A stretch of DNA of 27,089 nt from an uncultured Clostridia bacterium. GTDB lineage: Bacteria; Bacillota; Clostridia; Christensenellales; Borkfalkiaceae. Under the pieces are notes generated by a model that saw nothing but the letters and a program-made list of their open reading frames with translations, was not told the DNA's origin and searched no databases. The DNA is taken from NCBI GenBank assembly GCA_934254825.1, contig CAKQMB010000021.1, positions 1-27,089 of the forward strand, written 5' to 3'. Positions within the stretch are counted from its first letter, which is position 1; every line of letters begins with the position of its first letter. This document shows positions 5,765 through 13,032 of the stretch, in pieces. The translations under genes and the position numbers were made by a program.

Positions 5765-8167
5765 TTACTCTGTGAATTCGGAATAAAATCCGGCTTTACG
5801 CATATTTTCGATATAATCCTCGAATTTCCATTTTTCGCCGAGCGAACAGGCGTGATGATTAACTCCTCTGCCCGCGTCGGTTTCCCATTCGATAAGATAA
5901 AACGCGTGATTCTTTTCGGGGATTTCCGCAACGACCGCCGACGAGTTTTCTTCGTTCGACACGTCTCCCTCACACACAACTTCGCCCGTTTGGAGATTTT
6001 TAACGGAAAACTTTCCGCTGACGGAATTTTGCAAATCGTTTACGGCGTAAAGTTTCATTTTTCCGTCGGTCGGTTCGCCGAGCATCATAAAAAACGGCTG
6101 CTGAGCGCGGCGGATATAATAAAACGCAAGTTTCTTTTGCCCGTACCAGTCGACGACCGCGTCCGAAATCTGCGGCCAGCCGTCGATGATATTCCACCAG
6201 ATTATGCCCGTTTTACGCCATTTTTCCATACGAAAACGCTCGATAAAATACTTATCCGCTTCGGCTTGCGAAATCTGGCTTTGCTTGACAAAGTCTTCCA
6301 GATCGGTTTTTCTTTCGGTGAAAATACGCTCGACCTGCGAAATCATAAGCGGAATACGGTAAGCGTAAGGATTACCCTCGGCGGAAGAAACCGTTTCCAT
6401 ACACGAAGCGTGCGCGAGCCACTCGGCGTTTTTGCAACCGTCGCCGGACGAACCCATACCCGAAAGACTTGCTTCCGAAATGAATTTTTTCAGACTTTCC
6501 GTAGAATTGCACCCGTGATAACCTATTTCCGAAGCGAAATGGCAAACGGGATTTTTATAATAATCGCCCTTGAAATAATCGCGGGGACCCCAAAGATGAG
6601 TTTCCGACGGCAAGCCGTTTTTATGCGCGGTTTCGTCTAAATACGGCGAACTCGGCAGATACGGGCGCGTCGCGTCGTGGTTTCTGAGTTCACGCAAAAT
6701 CACGTTGCGGCTGAGCGCGTTGTAATTCGGGTCGAGATAGCTCAGCGCGCCGTCACCCGAATGGTCGTACTCGAAATGATGGTCTACGAACGTGTCGCAC
6801 TCGTTATCGCCCGCATACAAAACGAGCGACGGGTGATTACGGTACGCACCGGCAACTTGCCTGACCTCTTCGCGAGTTAAACGGCAAAGCCTTTCGTCGT
6901 CGGGATAATGTCCGCAGCCGAACGCGAAATCCTGCCAGCACATAATGCCGTGTTCGTCGCAGAAATCGTAGACCTCCTGCGAGGGGTAAATATTGCCGCC
7001 CCAGAAGCGAATCATATTGCAACCGATTTCGTTCAACAGGTTAAGCGCGCGCAAATCGTAATCTTTCTGCCGCGACGGGAACGCGTCGGTCGGAACGTAG
7101 TTTGTTCCGAGACAGAACACTTTTTTGCCGTTCACTTCAAAAAGAAACTCGCCGTTATCGCCCGCGCAGGACGTGCGGATAAGCCTTACCGTGCGAACGC
7201 CCGTTCTGAAAGAGGTTTCGTAAACGGTTTCGTCGTTTCTGATAAGCTCCACCTTAACCGTATAAAGATTTTGCGCGCCGTAATTTTTAGGCCACCAGAG
7301 TTTCGGCTCGGCAAGGCGCATAAAAAGTCTTTGATTTGCCGAAAAACAACGTTGTTTGGTTTCGGCGCAGATCTTTCCGTCCGATACGATTTTAACTTGC
7401 AGATAGTAATCGGAAATAAAATCGTCTTCGGTGACGACTCTGCCCGTGAATTTAAGTTCCGCAACGCCGTCTGACAACGCATCGGTGTAAAGAAAAGGAT
7501 TTTCGACGCGGATTTTCGGGCGTTTTTCGATTTTTACGGGCTTCCACAGTCCGCCCGAAACGATACGCGGCATAATATCCCAACCGAACATATACGGAGC
7601 TTTTCTCACCGCGAGCGAATCGGTGTTGTATTTCATTCCGAAACACATCGCGGGGATATCGAATTTCCTTGCGTAAATAACCGTCGGGAAAATATGTACA
7701 AGCAGATCGAGTTTACCGCCTTTCACTCCTTTCGAAGATTTAATTTTCGCGAGCGGAAACTCGTGTTTGTGAAGCATATTTTCGGTAAATCCGATCTTTT
7801 CGCCGTTTATAAATATTTCGGCAAAAGTATCGATCCCCTCGAAAACGAGAACATCCTCGGTATCTTTTTCGGTATCATCACCGCTATTATCGTCGGCATT
7901 ATCGCTCGGCTCATACGAAACCTGCGTAAAATAATACAAATGAAGATTTTCGAGTTTCTGAGCCTCGAAAATATTCGTGCCGACATATAAATCGGGCAAA
8001 AGCCCCTCGCGCATCATATCGAGTTCGAAATTCCCGGGGACGGAAGCGGAAATACATTTTAATCTTTTCTTAACTTCCGCGCCCGTTTTCGGTTCGAAAT
8101 TCTCTTTCCCGACCTCTTTATTTTCAAGATAGCCGAGTTTCCAGTTGTTTATAATTTCTGTCTTCAT
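5765..8167 (-). CDS. Glycoside hydrolase family 2, beta-mannosidase
   Basis: This retaining exo-glycosidase probably removes beta-mannose from the non-reducing end of short oligosaccharides. The 800 residues have the GH2 order: N-terminal sugar-binding jelly roll, immunoglobulin-like domain, then a TIM barrel starting near 350. The barrel carries RFWGGNIYPSQEVYDFCDEHGIMCWQDFAFGC (about 387-418), the hallmark of the beta-mannosidase branch. GDNE (453-456) supplies the acid/base Glu456, and FASEIGYHG (544-552) the nucleophile Glu547. There is no signal peptide, so it is cytoplasmic and would act on imported oligosaccharides. An acidic insertion (about 87-106) sits in the N-terminal domain. The gene is monocistronic with only a weak ribosome binding site. 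No mannan transporter is adjacent. Another GH2 specificity is possible but less likely. Confidence 0.88.
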   Translation of the reverse strand: MKTEIINNWKLGYLENKEVGKENFEPKTGAEVKKRLKCISASVPGNFELDMMREGLLPDLYVGTNIFEAQKLENLHLYYFTQVSYEPSDNADDNSGDDTEKDTEDVLVFEGIDTFAEIFINGEKIGFTENMLHKHEFPLAKIKSSKGVKGGKLDLLVHIFPTVIYARKFDIPAMCFGMKYNTDSLAVRKAPYMFGWDIMPRIVSGGLWKPVKIEKRPKIRVENPFLYTDALSDGVAELKFTGRVVTEDDFISDYYLQVKIVSDGKICAETKQRCFSANQRLFMRLAEPKLWWPKNYGAQNLYTVKVELIRNDETVYETSFRTGVRTVRLIRTSCAGDNGEFLFEVNGKKVFCLGTNYVPTDAFPSRQKDYDLRALNLLNEIGCNMIRFWGGNIYPSQEVYDFCDEHGIMCWQDFAFGCGHYPDDERLCRLTREEVRQVAGAYRNHPSLVLYAGDNECDTFVDHHFEYDHSGDGALSYLDPNYNALSRNVILRELRNHDATRPYLPSSPYLDETAHKNGLPSETHLWGPRDYFKGDYYKNPVCHFASEIGYHGCNSTESLKKFISEASLSGMGSSGDGCKNAEWLAHASCMETVSSAEGNPYAYRIPLMISQVERIFTERKTDLEDFVKQSQISQAEADKYFIERFRMEKWRKTGIIWWNIIDGWPQISDAVVDWYGQKKLAFYYIRRAQQPFFMMLGEPTDGKMKLYAVNDLQNSVSGKFSVKNLQTGEVVCEGDVSNEENSSAVVAEIPEKNHAFYLIEWETDAGRGVNHHACSLGEKWKFEDYIENMRKAGFYSEFTE

Positions 8168-8203
8168 ATTCAGGTTGTCTTTTTCCGATTTTTTAATAAT
8201 AGC

Positions 8204-8232
8204 ATTATATCATTTTTATCCGAATTTTACAA
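8204..8232 (-). promoter_or_regulatory. Promoter of the beta-mannosidase gene
   Basis: On the minus strand TTGTAA (8227-8232), a 17-bp spacer and TATAAT (8204-8209) lie 36 bp before the ATG. The -10 is perfect and the -35 is imperfect. Confidence 0.65.
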
Positions 8233-8309
8233 GCCGTATAAGCCAATTCGTAACAATGTTTGTAAAAATATCCCGCAAATTATTGTTTTTAATAAAAAAT
8301 AAGCCGTTA

Positions 8310-8321
8310 ATCGACTTATAG
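8310..8321 (+). repeat. Dispersed 12-mer ATCGACTTATAG, copy 2
   Basis: The 12-mer is flanked by AGCC and GGCT, making a short hairpin with the motif in its loop. On the minus strand this hairpin runs into TTATTTTTTATT, so it may act as a second terminator for the SPFH operon. Confidence 0.7.
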
Positions 8322-8339
8322 GCTCACTTTTTAAAGTTA

Positions 8340-8394
8340 TTCTTTAAAAATCGCGCCGCCCGAAATTAAGGCTAAACCTAATTTCGGGCGGCGC
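8340..8394 (-). terminator. Terminator of the SPFH-RHH operon (repeat-family hairpin)
   Basis: Perfect 16-bp arms, GCGCCGCCCGAAATTA (8353-8368) and its complement (8379-8394), enclose the loop AGGCTAAACC. On the minus strand GATTTTTAAAG follows. The hairpin nearly duplicates the one at 5670-5711. The stretch 8395-8508, between it and the RHH stop codon, holds nothing I can identify. Confidence 0.7.
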
Positions 8395-8508
8395 AGGTTA
8401 TTTATTTGTTATGCCGGGCATGGCGCGCGAACGCGTTCATACCGAATGTATAACGCACGAGCGGAACGCGGTATTAGTCAAAAATGCGCCGTCCGACCAC
8501 GGTTCGTA

Positions 8509-8709
8509 TTATTCTTGTCCGGCATCGCTGTCGGATAATTTTTCGGGAACGTATTTCCCGCTTTTCTTGTGCGTTTTAACGCATTCGGTAAGCAGATATT
8601 CAATCTGACCGTTCACAGATCTGAAATCGCCGTCCGCCCATTTCGCAAGCTCGTCGAACAATTCCGCGCTGATCCTGAGCGGAATTTGCTTTTTCTTTCC
8701 GTCGCTCAT
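8509..8709 (-). CDS. Small ribbon-helix-helix (Arc-type) protein
   Basis: This 66-residue protein has the RHH layout: a short basic strand KKQIPLRIS (about 6-14), a first helix AELFDELAKWADGD (about 15-28), then SVNGQIEYLLTECVKTHKKS. It resembles the Arc/MetJ-like group with the recurring phrase FRSVNGQIEYLL, so it is expected to bind DNA as a dimer. Its ATG (8707-8709) lies one base after the TGA of the SPFH gene, implying translational coupling. Its role next to an SPFH protein is unknown; autoregulation of the operon is a reasonable guess because two GATATC palindromes overlap the operon promoter. Confidence 0.85.
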   Translation of the reverse strand: MSDGKKKQIPLRISAELFDELAKWADGDFRSVNGQIEYLLTECVKTHKKSGKYVPEKLSDSDAGQE

Positions 8710-8710
8710 C

Positions 8711-9736
8711 TCAATAGAGACTTCCCGAATTAACTACGGGCTGCGCGTCGCGATTGCCGCAAAGAACGACTAAAAGATTGGAAACCATCGCGGCTTTTCT
8801 CTCCTCGTCAAGCTCGACCGTTCCGTGTTCTTTGAGTCTGTCGAGAGCCATTTCGACCATGCCGACAGCACCGTCGACGATCATTTTTCTCGCGTCGATA
8901 ATAGCCGAAGCCTGCTGACGTTGAAGCATTACCGCCGCGATTTCGGGCGCGTAAGCAAGATAAGTTATGCGCGCTTCGACTATTTCAAGCCCTGCGGTTT
9001 CCACTCTGGACTGAATTTCTTTCTTGATTCTTTCCGCAACGACTTCGCTCGAACCTCTCAAACTGCCTTCGTCCGCCAAGCCGTCACCCGTCGTGTCTAC
9101 GTTGGGCGCAACGTCGTAAGGGTAAATTCTGACGATATTTCTGAGCGCGCTGTCGCATTGAAGAGACAGATACTCCTTATAGTTATCGACGCAGAAAACC
9201 GCTTTCGCCGTATCCACAACTTTCCAGGTAACCGCGATACCTATTTCGACGGGGTTACCGAGACAGTCGTTTATCTTCTGACGATTATTGTTTAAAGTCA
9301 TTATTTTAAGCGAGATTTTTTTGTTCGGCACGGCAACGTTCACCGTAACGCCGTCGCTGTTTACGCTCGTTGTGGGCGTAAGAGTTTTAACGTCTCCGCT
9401 CTGATTGAGTTTAGTGTCCGAAGCGGGATTGACCGCCGAACAGAACGGGTTTACGGCATAAAAACCGTCGCCTTTGAGCGTGCCTATGTACTTACCGAAA
9501 AGGGTTAAAACCAAAGCTTCCTGCGGTTTAAGAACTTTGAGCCCCGTAAACATAAATACGGCTACAAGCACTAAAATCGCCGAACCGACCATAAGTACCG
9601 AACCGAGAACGTAATCTTCGGCTTCGATTTTGCTTCCGCCGAAAATAAATCCCGCTATTCCGATAATTACAAACAAAATACCGAGCAAAAGATTGCGCAT
9701 TCCGTGTTTTTTGCCTTGTAAAACTTTTTCTTCCAT
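8711..9736 (-). CDS. SPFH/Band 7 domain membrane protein
   Basis: This 341-residue stomatin/flotillin-like protein is anchored by two N-terminal hydrophobic segments (about 15-34 and 42-66). The SPFH domain starts at GLKVLKPQEALVLTLFGKYIGTLKGDGFYAVNPF (about 66-99). It continues with the strand-rich core and the long helical part SSEVVAERIKKEIQSRVETAGLEIVEARITYLAYAPEIAAVMLQRQQASA typical of the family. Such proteins form large oligomers in the membrane and scaffold other proteins. The ATG has AAGGAGA upstream. It is first in an operon with the RHH gene. No NfeD or FtsH partner is adjacent. Confidence 0.9.
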   Translation of the reverse strand: MEEKVLQGKKHGMRNLLLGILFVIIGIAGFIFGGSKIEAEDYVLGSVLMVGSAILVLVAVFMFTGLKVLKPQEALVLTLFGKYIGTLKGDGFYAVNPFCSAVNPASDTKLNQSGDVKTLTPTTSVNSDGVTVNVAVPNKKISLKIMTLNNNRQKINDCLGNPVEIGIAVTWKVVDTAKAVFCVDNYKEYLSLQCDSALRNIVRIYPYDVAPNVDTTGDGLADEGSLRGSSEVVAERIKKEIQSRVETAGLEIVEARITYLAYAPEIAAVMLQRQQASAIIDARKMIVDGAVGMVEMALDRLKEHGTVELDEERKAAMVSNLLVVLCGNRDAQPVVNSGSLY

Positions 9737-9759
9737 TTCTCTCTCCTTGAAATTGTTTT

Positions 9760-9776
9760 GATATCTTTATGATATC
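9760..9776. promoter_or_regulatory. Paired GATATC palindromes over the SPFH promoter
   Basis: GATATC occurs at 9760-9765 and 9771-9776, 11 bp apart (one helical turn). The second copy overlaps the -10 box. Spaced short palindromes like this suit an RHH repressor, but binding by the operon's own RHH protein is only inferred. Confidence 0.4.
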
Positions 9777-9797
9777 ATTTATAATTCCCGCTGTCAA
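9769..9797 (-). promoter_or_regulatory. Promoter of the SPFH-RHH operon
   Basis: On the minus strand TTGACA (9792-9797), a 17-bp spacer and TATCAT (9769-9774) lie 32 bp before the ATG. Confidence 0.75.
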
Positions 9798-9860
9798 GCA
9801 AAACGAAAAAAAATTTTAAATAAACTCAGAACGCACAAAAGCGGCAACTATTTTTTATCG

Positions 9861-9940
9861 TCGCTTTTGCGAAAGAGTAAAAGAAAAACGCAGGGCGATT
9901 TGCTACTGTGCTTTATATAAATCTTTGGTCTGATTGAGAA
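9861..9940 (-). repeat. Decayed second copy of tRNA-Pro 3' end and terminator
   Basis: This 80-bp segment repeats 10081-10161. Shared blocks include CGCTTTTGCGAAAG, GTAAAAGAAAAAC, CAGGGCGATTTGC and AAATCTTTGGTCTGA. The last block is the CCA end and acceptor strand of tRNA-Pro read in complement. In this copy the terminator's second arm is broken (CTACTGTGC instead of CCCTGCG) and the tRNA match stops after about 18 nt. The 140 bp between copies (9941-10080) contain short dyads (GCGATTG/CAATCGC, GACTTT/AAAGTC, CTTCC/GGAAG) but no ORF. I see nothing in 9798-9860. Confidence 0.75.
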
Positions 9941-10080
9941 ATGTTGCCGCATCCCGCGGCTAATGAAGATTTGTAAGGAGCGGAGCGACGGAATAGCGAT
10001 TGTTCGGACATGCAGACTTTTTCAATTTTCCGAAACTTAAAGTCCGCAATCGCGTCACTTCCGAGAGGAAGTTCCCTCTT

Positions 10081-10161
10081 TCGCTTTTGCGAAAGGGTAA
10101 AAGAAAAACACAGGGCGATTTGCCCTGCGTTTTTCTTTTAAATCTTTGGTCTGAGTGAGAA
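10081..10161 (-). repeat. Intact copy of the tRNA-Pro 3' end/terminator repeat
   Basis: This is the partner of 9861-9940, about 220 bp away in direct orientation. It includes the last bases of the intact tRNA-Pro gene and its working terminator. Confidence 0.75.
10099..10139 (-). terminator. Terminator of tRNA-Pro
   Basis: Arms of 18 bp (10099-10116 and 10122-10139) with one A/C mismatch have the core CAGGGC-GATTT-GCCCTG. On the minus strand the hairpin ends in GTGTTTTTCTTTT. It starts within 10 bp of the tRNA CCA end. Confidence 0.88.
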
Positions 10162-10223
10162 GATTTGAACTTCCGGCCTCTTGAACCCCATTCAAGCGCG
10201 CTACCAAACTGCGCTACACCCAG
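10147..10223 (-). tRNA. tRNA-Pro (anticodon GGG)
   Basis: On the minus strand a 77-nt cloverleaf is complete. The acceptor CTGGGTG pairs with CACTCAG (one G-T pair). The D arm is GCGC...GCGC. The anticodon stem CTTGA/TCAAG encloses loop ATGGGGT, giving anticodon GGG. The T arm GGAAG-TTCAAAT-CTTCT closes with G-T pairing. Discriminator A and an encoded CCA (10147-10149) end the gene. Confidence 0.95.
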
Positions 10224-10244
10224 ATATCTCGCATTTGCTAATTG

Positions 10245-10273
10245 ATTATATACTATTTTAAAAAAAATGTAAA
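10245..10273 (-). promoter_or_regulatory. Promoter of tRNA-Pro
   Basis: On the minus strand TTTACA (10268-10273), a 17-bp spacer and TATAAT (10245-10250) lie 21 bp before the first base of the tRNA. Confidence 0.8.
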
Positions 10274-10307
10274 CACTTTTTATGCCGTTTTTAAAATTTT
10301 TTTAATA

Positions 10308-10347
10308 CGGGCGGCTTTTACGTCCGTCTTGGACAAAAACCCGCCCG
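10308..10347 (-). terminator. Possible terminator hairpin after gpsA
   Basis: Outer arms CGGGCGG (10308-10314) and CCGCCCG (10341-10347) enclose an inner hairpin GTCC-N5-GGAC (10322-10334). The tract after the hairpin on the minus strand is TATTAAAAAAA, which is not a good U-run, so its function is uncertain. Confidence 0.4.
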
Positions 10348-10372
10348 ACTGAAATCTTGCAAATATTCTTTT

Positions 10373-11344
10373 TTACGGCTTCGACTTGAATTCTTCGACC
10401 GTTTTCCTTTCAAACAACTTCAAAAGCTCTTCCAAAGGCTCTTTATTCTCGTAAATAATGTTATATACGGCATTTGAAATCGGCAATTCCGTGTTATACT
10501 TTTCGCCGAGCAATTTCAAGGCTTTTGCCGTGGAAACGCCTTCCGCAAGCTTCGTGAACGGTTTTTTGAGGTATAAATCCTCGCCGTACCGACGATTGTT
10601 GGAAAATTCCGAGAATAACGTCGTCTCGTAGTCCCCGAGGTGACAAAGTCCGTAAGCCGAAAGCTCGTTTCCGCCCATAGCCTTTATAAGCCTCGAAATT
10701 TCTCTCGCTCCGCGTGCCATAAGCGGACCTTTGAGAGTGCAAAGTCCTCCGCCGTCTAAAATTCCCGCGGCGATACCCATAACGTTTTTCGCCGCCGCGC
10801 CGACTTCGCTGCCGATGATATCTTCGCCGTAATAAAAACGGATAAGTTTACTCTTGAACGAGTCCGCAAGAGTTCTTACGAGATCGGCATTATAACCGTC
10901 GATCACCATACAGTTCGGCTTGCCTTTCGTAAACTCCTGGATATGCCCGGGACCGACCCAAACCGCGATTTTGTCTTTGTCGTAGCCCTCTTCGAGCATA
11001 ATTTCGGTGAGTCTTTTGCCCGTATCCTCTTCGAGACCTTTCATACAAAGAACCACCGTTTTATCTTTCGCTCCGTACTTTCCGATTTCGCGGGCGAATT
11101 CTCTTAAACTTTGCGACTTGATCGAAATTACTATCGTTTCCGCCGAACGTACCGCATACGGCAAATCGGACGTAAGACAAATCCTCTCGTCCAGTTCGAC
11201 GTATTCGTTTTTGCCGTTCTCTTTAAGTTCGTTAAAAGCTCTTCCTTCCGCTCTGCCCCATTCGGCGACTTTATGCCCGGTATTTGCCAGATACCAGCTG
11301 ATAAAAGAGCCCCATCTTCCGCAACCCATTACGCTAACGACCAT
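10373..11344 (-). CDS. gpsA: Glycerol-3-phosphate dehydrogenase (NAD(P)+), divergent
   Basis: GpsA reduces dihydroxyacetone phosphate to sn-glycerol 3-phosphate, the backbone for phospholipids, in the cytoplasm. The N-terminal Rossmann motif reads MGCGRWGSF (6-14) where most GpsA proteins have GAGSWGTA. The C-terminal domain has GAAAKNVMGIAAGI, with the lysine of the usual ALKN(V/I) segment, and a SEFSNNRRYG string corresponding to the canonical SRNRRFG. At 323 residues it is slightly short. The ATG is preceded by GCGAGG. The upstream gene on the same strand is plsY, which uses the product, so the pair is a phospholipid-synthesis unit. Sequence departures from typical GpsA are clear, but context and the overall pattern support the assignment. 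Confidence 0.85.
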   Translation of the reverse strand: MVVSVMGCGRWGSFISWYLANTGHKVAEWGRAEGRAFNELKENGKNEYVELDERICLTSDLPYAVRSAETIVISIKSQSLREFAREIGKYGAKDKTVVLCMKGLEEDTGKRLTEIMLEEGYDKDKIAVWVGPGHIQEFTKGKPNCMVIDGYNADLVRTLADSFKSKLIRFYYGEDIIGSEVGAAAKNVMGIAAGILDGGGLCTLKGPLMARGAREISRLIKAMGGNELSAYGLCHLGDYETTLFSEFSNNRRYGEDLYLKKPFTKLAEGVSTAKALKLLGEKYNTELPISNAVYNIIYENKEPLEELLKLFERKTVEEFKSKP

Positions 11345-11355
11345 AATAAACCTCG

Positions 11356-11367
11356 CTATAAGTCGAT
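11356..11367 (-). repeat. Dispersed 12-mer ATCGACTTATAG, copy 3
   Basis: Read on the minus strand, the 12-mer lies in the 35-bp spacer between plsY and gpsA. It runs into the GCGAGG ribosome binding site of gpsA, so any protein or RNA contact there could influence gpsA translation. Confidence 0.7.
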
Positions 11368-11379
11368 AAACGCAATATT

Positions 11380-12042
11380 TTAATGTTCATCGGCTGATTT
11401 TTTATCGGTATTTTTCTTGAACGAAAACTTCTTTTCTTCCCCTTTACAAAGCCTTATTATATTCTTATAATGCAGTACGATCACCAAAATTCCGACGAAG
11501 ATCGTAAGTATCAACTTCGCCGTGCAAATCTCGTAAACGCTTAAAACGCCTAAAACGACATACGATACGGGAAGGAAAAACGCCGCAGTTATCGAACTTA
11601 TCGAAACGATTTTGGTTATCAGAACCACGATAAGAAACGCCCCGACGACTATGAGAAAAACTCTCCAATCGACCATAAGCGCGACAGCCGCGCCTACGGT
11701 TACGCATTTTCCGCCTTTGAATTTAAAGAAAATCGGAAACGCATGACCGAGCGTACAAGCCGCACCCGCAATACACATATAATCTACGCCGCGCCCGTCG
11801 AGTTTATCACCCAGAACGAGAAACAACACCATTGCAAGTATGGCTTTTGCGATATCGCCGATCAGAACGACGAGACCGCCTTTCCAACCGTAAACCCTCG
11901 CCATATTCGTCGCGCCCGCGTTGCCGCTGCCGTATTTTCTTACGTCTCCTTTATAAATCAACCCCGAAACGATAACGGACATACTCAACGAACCTATCAA
12001 GTAGCCGATAACGACCGAGAGAACAATCATCCACCAAGTCAT
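11380..12042 (-). CDS. plsY: Acyl-phosphate:glycerol-3-phosphate acyltransferase
   Basis: PlsY transfers an acyl chain from acyl-phosphate to glycerol 3-phosphate, the first acylation of phospholipid synthesis in most Gram-positive bacteria. The 220 residues are very hydrophobic with about five to seven membrane segments. The N-terminus has GYLIGSLSMSVI; the conserved cytoplasmic loops are YGSGNAGATNMAR (about 37-49) and HAFPIFFKFKGGKCVTVGAAV (about 99-119). The second loop has Cys where GGKGVAT is usual. The tail (about 199-220) is lysine-rich. It has its own promoter and TGAGGT upstream of the ATG, and shares a transcript with gpsA. Confidence 0.93.
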   Translation of the reverse strand: MTWWMIVLSVVIGYLIGSLSMSVIVSGLIYKGDVRKYGSGNAGATNMARVYGWKGGLVVLIGDIAKAILAMVLFLVLGDKLDGRGVDYMCIAGAACTLGHAFPIFFKFKGGKCVTVGAAVALMVDWRVFLIVVGAFLIVVLITKIVSISSITAAFFLPVSYVVLGVLSVYEICTAKLILTIFVGILVIVLHYKNIIRLCKGEEKKFSFKKNTDKKSADEH

Positions 12043-12059
12043 CTTTTTACCTCAAAGTT

Positions 12060-12088
12060 ATTTTACAACAATTACCCTTTAAAGTCAA
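12060..12088 (-). promoter_or_regulatory. Promoter of plsY-gpsA
   Basis: On the minus strand TTGACT (12083-12088), a 17-bp spacer and TAAAAT (12060-12065) lie 17 bp before the plsY ATG. It is back to back with the rightward promoter at 12099-12127. Confidence 0.7.
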
Positions 12089-12098
12089 TTATTTACAC

Positions 12099-12127
12099 TT
12101 GACATATCCCCTTTTAGGTTATATACT
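12099..12127 (+). promoter_or_regulatory. Promoter placing transcription start on the lipoprotein ATG
   Basis: TTGACA (12099-12104), a 17-bp spacer and TATACT (12122-12127) precede the ATG at 12134 by six bases. A start 7 nt after the -10 falls on the A of ATG, so the mRNA should be leaderless. Confidence 0.75.
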
Positions 12128-12133
12128 TTTTTT

Positions 12134-12955
12134 ATGAAAACAATGCGTAAAATCTTACAAATTTCTGTCACCGTTCTATCGATTTTCGGCGTTTTGACGG
12201 CAATTTCCTGCACTCGCATAGCGGGAAATTCCATAGATTATTACTTTCTTCCCGAAACTGTGTTTTTCGCCGACGGCAAAGCCGAATTTTACGGACGGAA
12301 CGGACAAACGCTCGTAAATATCGACGAAAAAACTTTTTCATACCCGAAATCGACCGAGGAAAACTACTCTTTATACGAAAATATCGCCGTCAGCGGCGGA
12401 ACTGCCCCGAGATACGGTTTCGAAATCGCCGAAGGGTACGAAAATATACTTCCGCATCTCAATGATTTGCATATTAAGGATAACGACAGGTCGGTTATTT
12501 ACACCCGCGGATATCTTATAAACGGCAAAATCTACGGCATTTGCAACACATACAAGAAAACCGTCGGCTACCTTTCGGGCGGAGGAAATTACGGCGTGGA
12601 AGAAATCGCGTATTCCGTTTACTACGAATATACCGCCGAAACCGACGAATTTGTCGTTTTACGCAAAACCGAAGGCGCATTTTTCGTAGCGTTTTCGGGC
12701 GATAACGTAGTATATTGGAAAAACAGAAAATTTTATGTTTCCGACGGCTCCGCCGATACTTTTATATGCGACGATCTCGCCTATGACGGCGGAATTCGGC
12801 ACCAATCGAGAAACACCGTATATTTCACCGAAAAATACGTCTTTTTCGAAATGATTAAAGCCAAAGCCGCTTCCGACGTTTACCATATGTTCGTTTACGA
12901 TTTTACCGAAAAAACCGTTACCGAACTTGAAAGTTTTAAGGTGAATTATCTTTGA
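12134..12955 (+). CDS. Putative lipoprotein of unknown function
   Basis: I do not recognise this 273-residue protein. The N-terminus MKTMRKILQ is followed by a hydrophobic segment and LTAISC, a lipobox-like site with Cys26, so it is probably lipid-anchored outside the membrane. The mature region has many Tyr, Phe and Gly residues in a strand-like repetitive pattern (for example VYYEYTAETDEFVVLRK and VVYWKNRKFYVSDGS), which suggests a beta-propeller or similar all-beta fold. No enzyme motif is seen. There is no ribosome binding site before either ATG at 12134 or ATG at 12143. The strong promoter sits so close that translation is probably from a leaderless mRNA. It is monocistronic. Confidence 0.75.
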   Translation: MKTMRKILQISVTVLSIFGVLTAISCTRIAGNSIDYYFLPETVFFADGKAEFYGRNGQTLVNIDEKTFSYPKSTEENYSLYENIAVSGGTAPRYGFEIAEGYENILPHLNDLHIKDNDRSVIYTRGYLINGKIYGICNTYKKTVGYLSGGGNYGVEEIAYSVYYEYTAETDEFVVLRKTEGAFFVAFSGDNVVYWKNRKFYVSDGSADTFICDDLAYDGGIRHQSRNTVYFTEKYVFFEMIKAKAASDVYHMFVYDFTEKTVTELESFKVNYL

Positions 12956-12968
12956 TTTTAATATGAAA

Positions 12969-13016
12969 ACGTCCTTAACGAAAGCCGTAAAAGCCATCGC
13001 TAAGGGCGTCTTTTTG
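12969..13016 (+). terminator. Terminator of the 12134 lipoprotein gene
   Basis: Arms ACGTCCTTAACG (12969-12980) and CGCTAAGGGCGT (12998-13009) pair with one mismatch and one G-T. CTTTTTG follows on the plus strand. Confidence 0.75.
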
Positions 13017-13032
13017 TTGCTATCTTTTAAAA

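Noticed and set aside
5852..7474. Plus-strand open frames opposite the beta-mannosidase
   Set aside because: They are antisense to conserved GH2 domains, with no start signals and no recognisable motifs.
8411..8608. 65-codon plus-strand open frame after the repeat hairpin
   Set aside because: It has no ribosome binding site, and its second half is antisense to the RHH gene.
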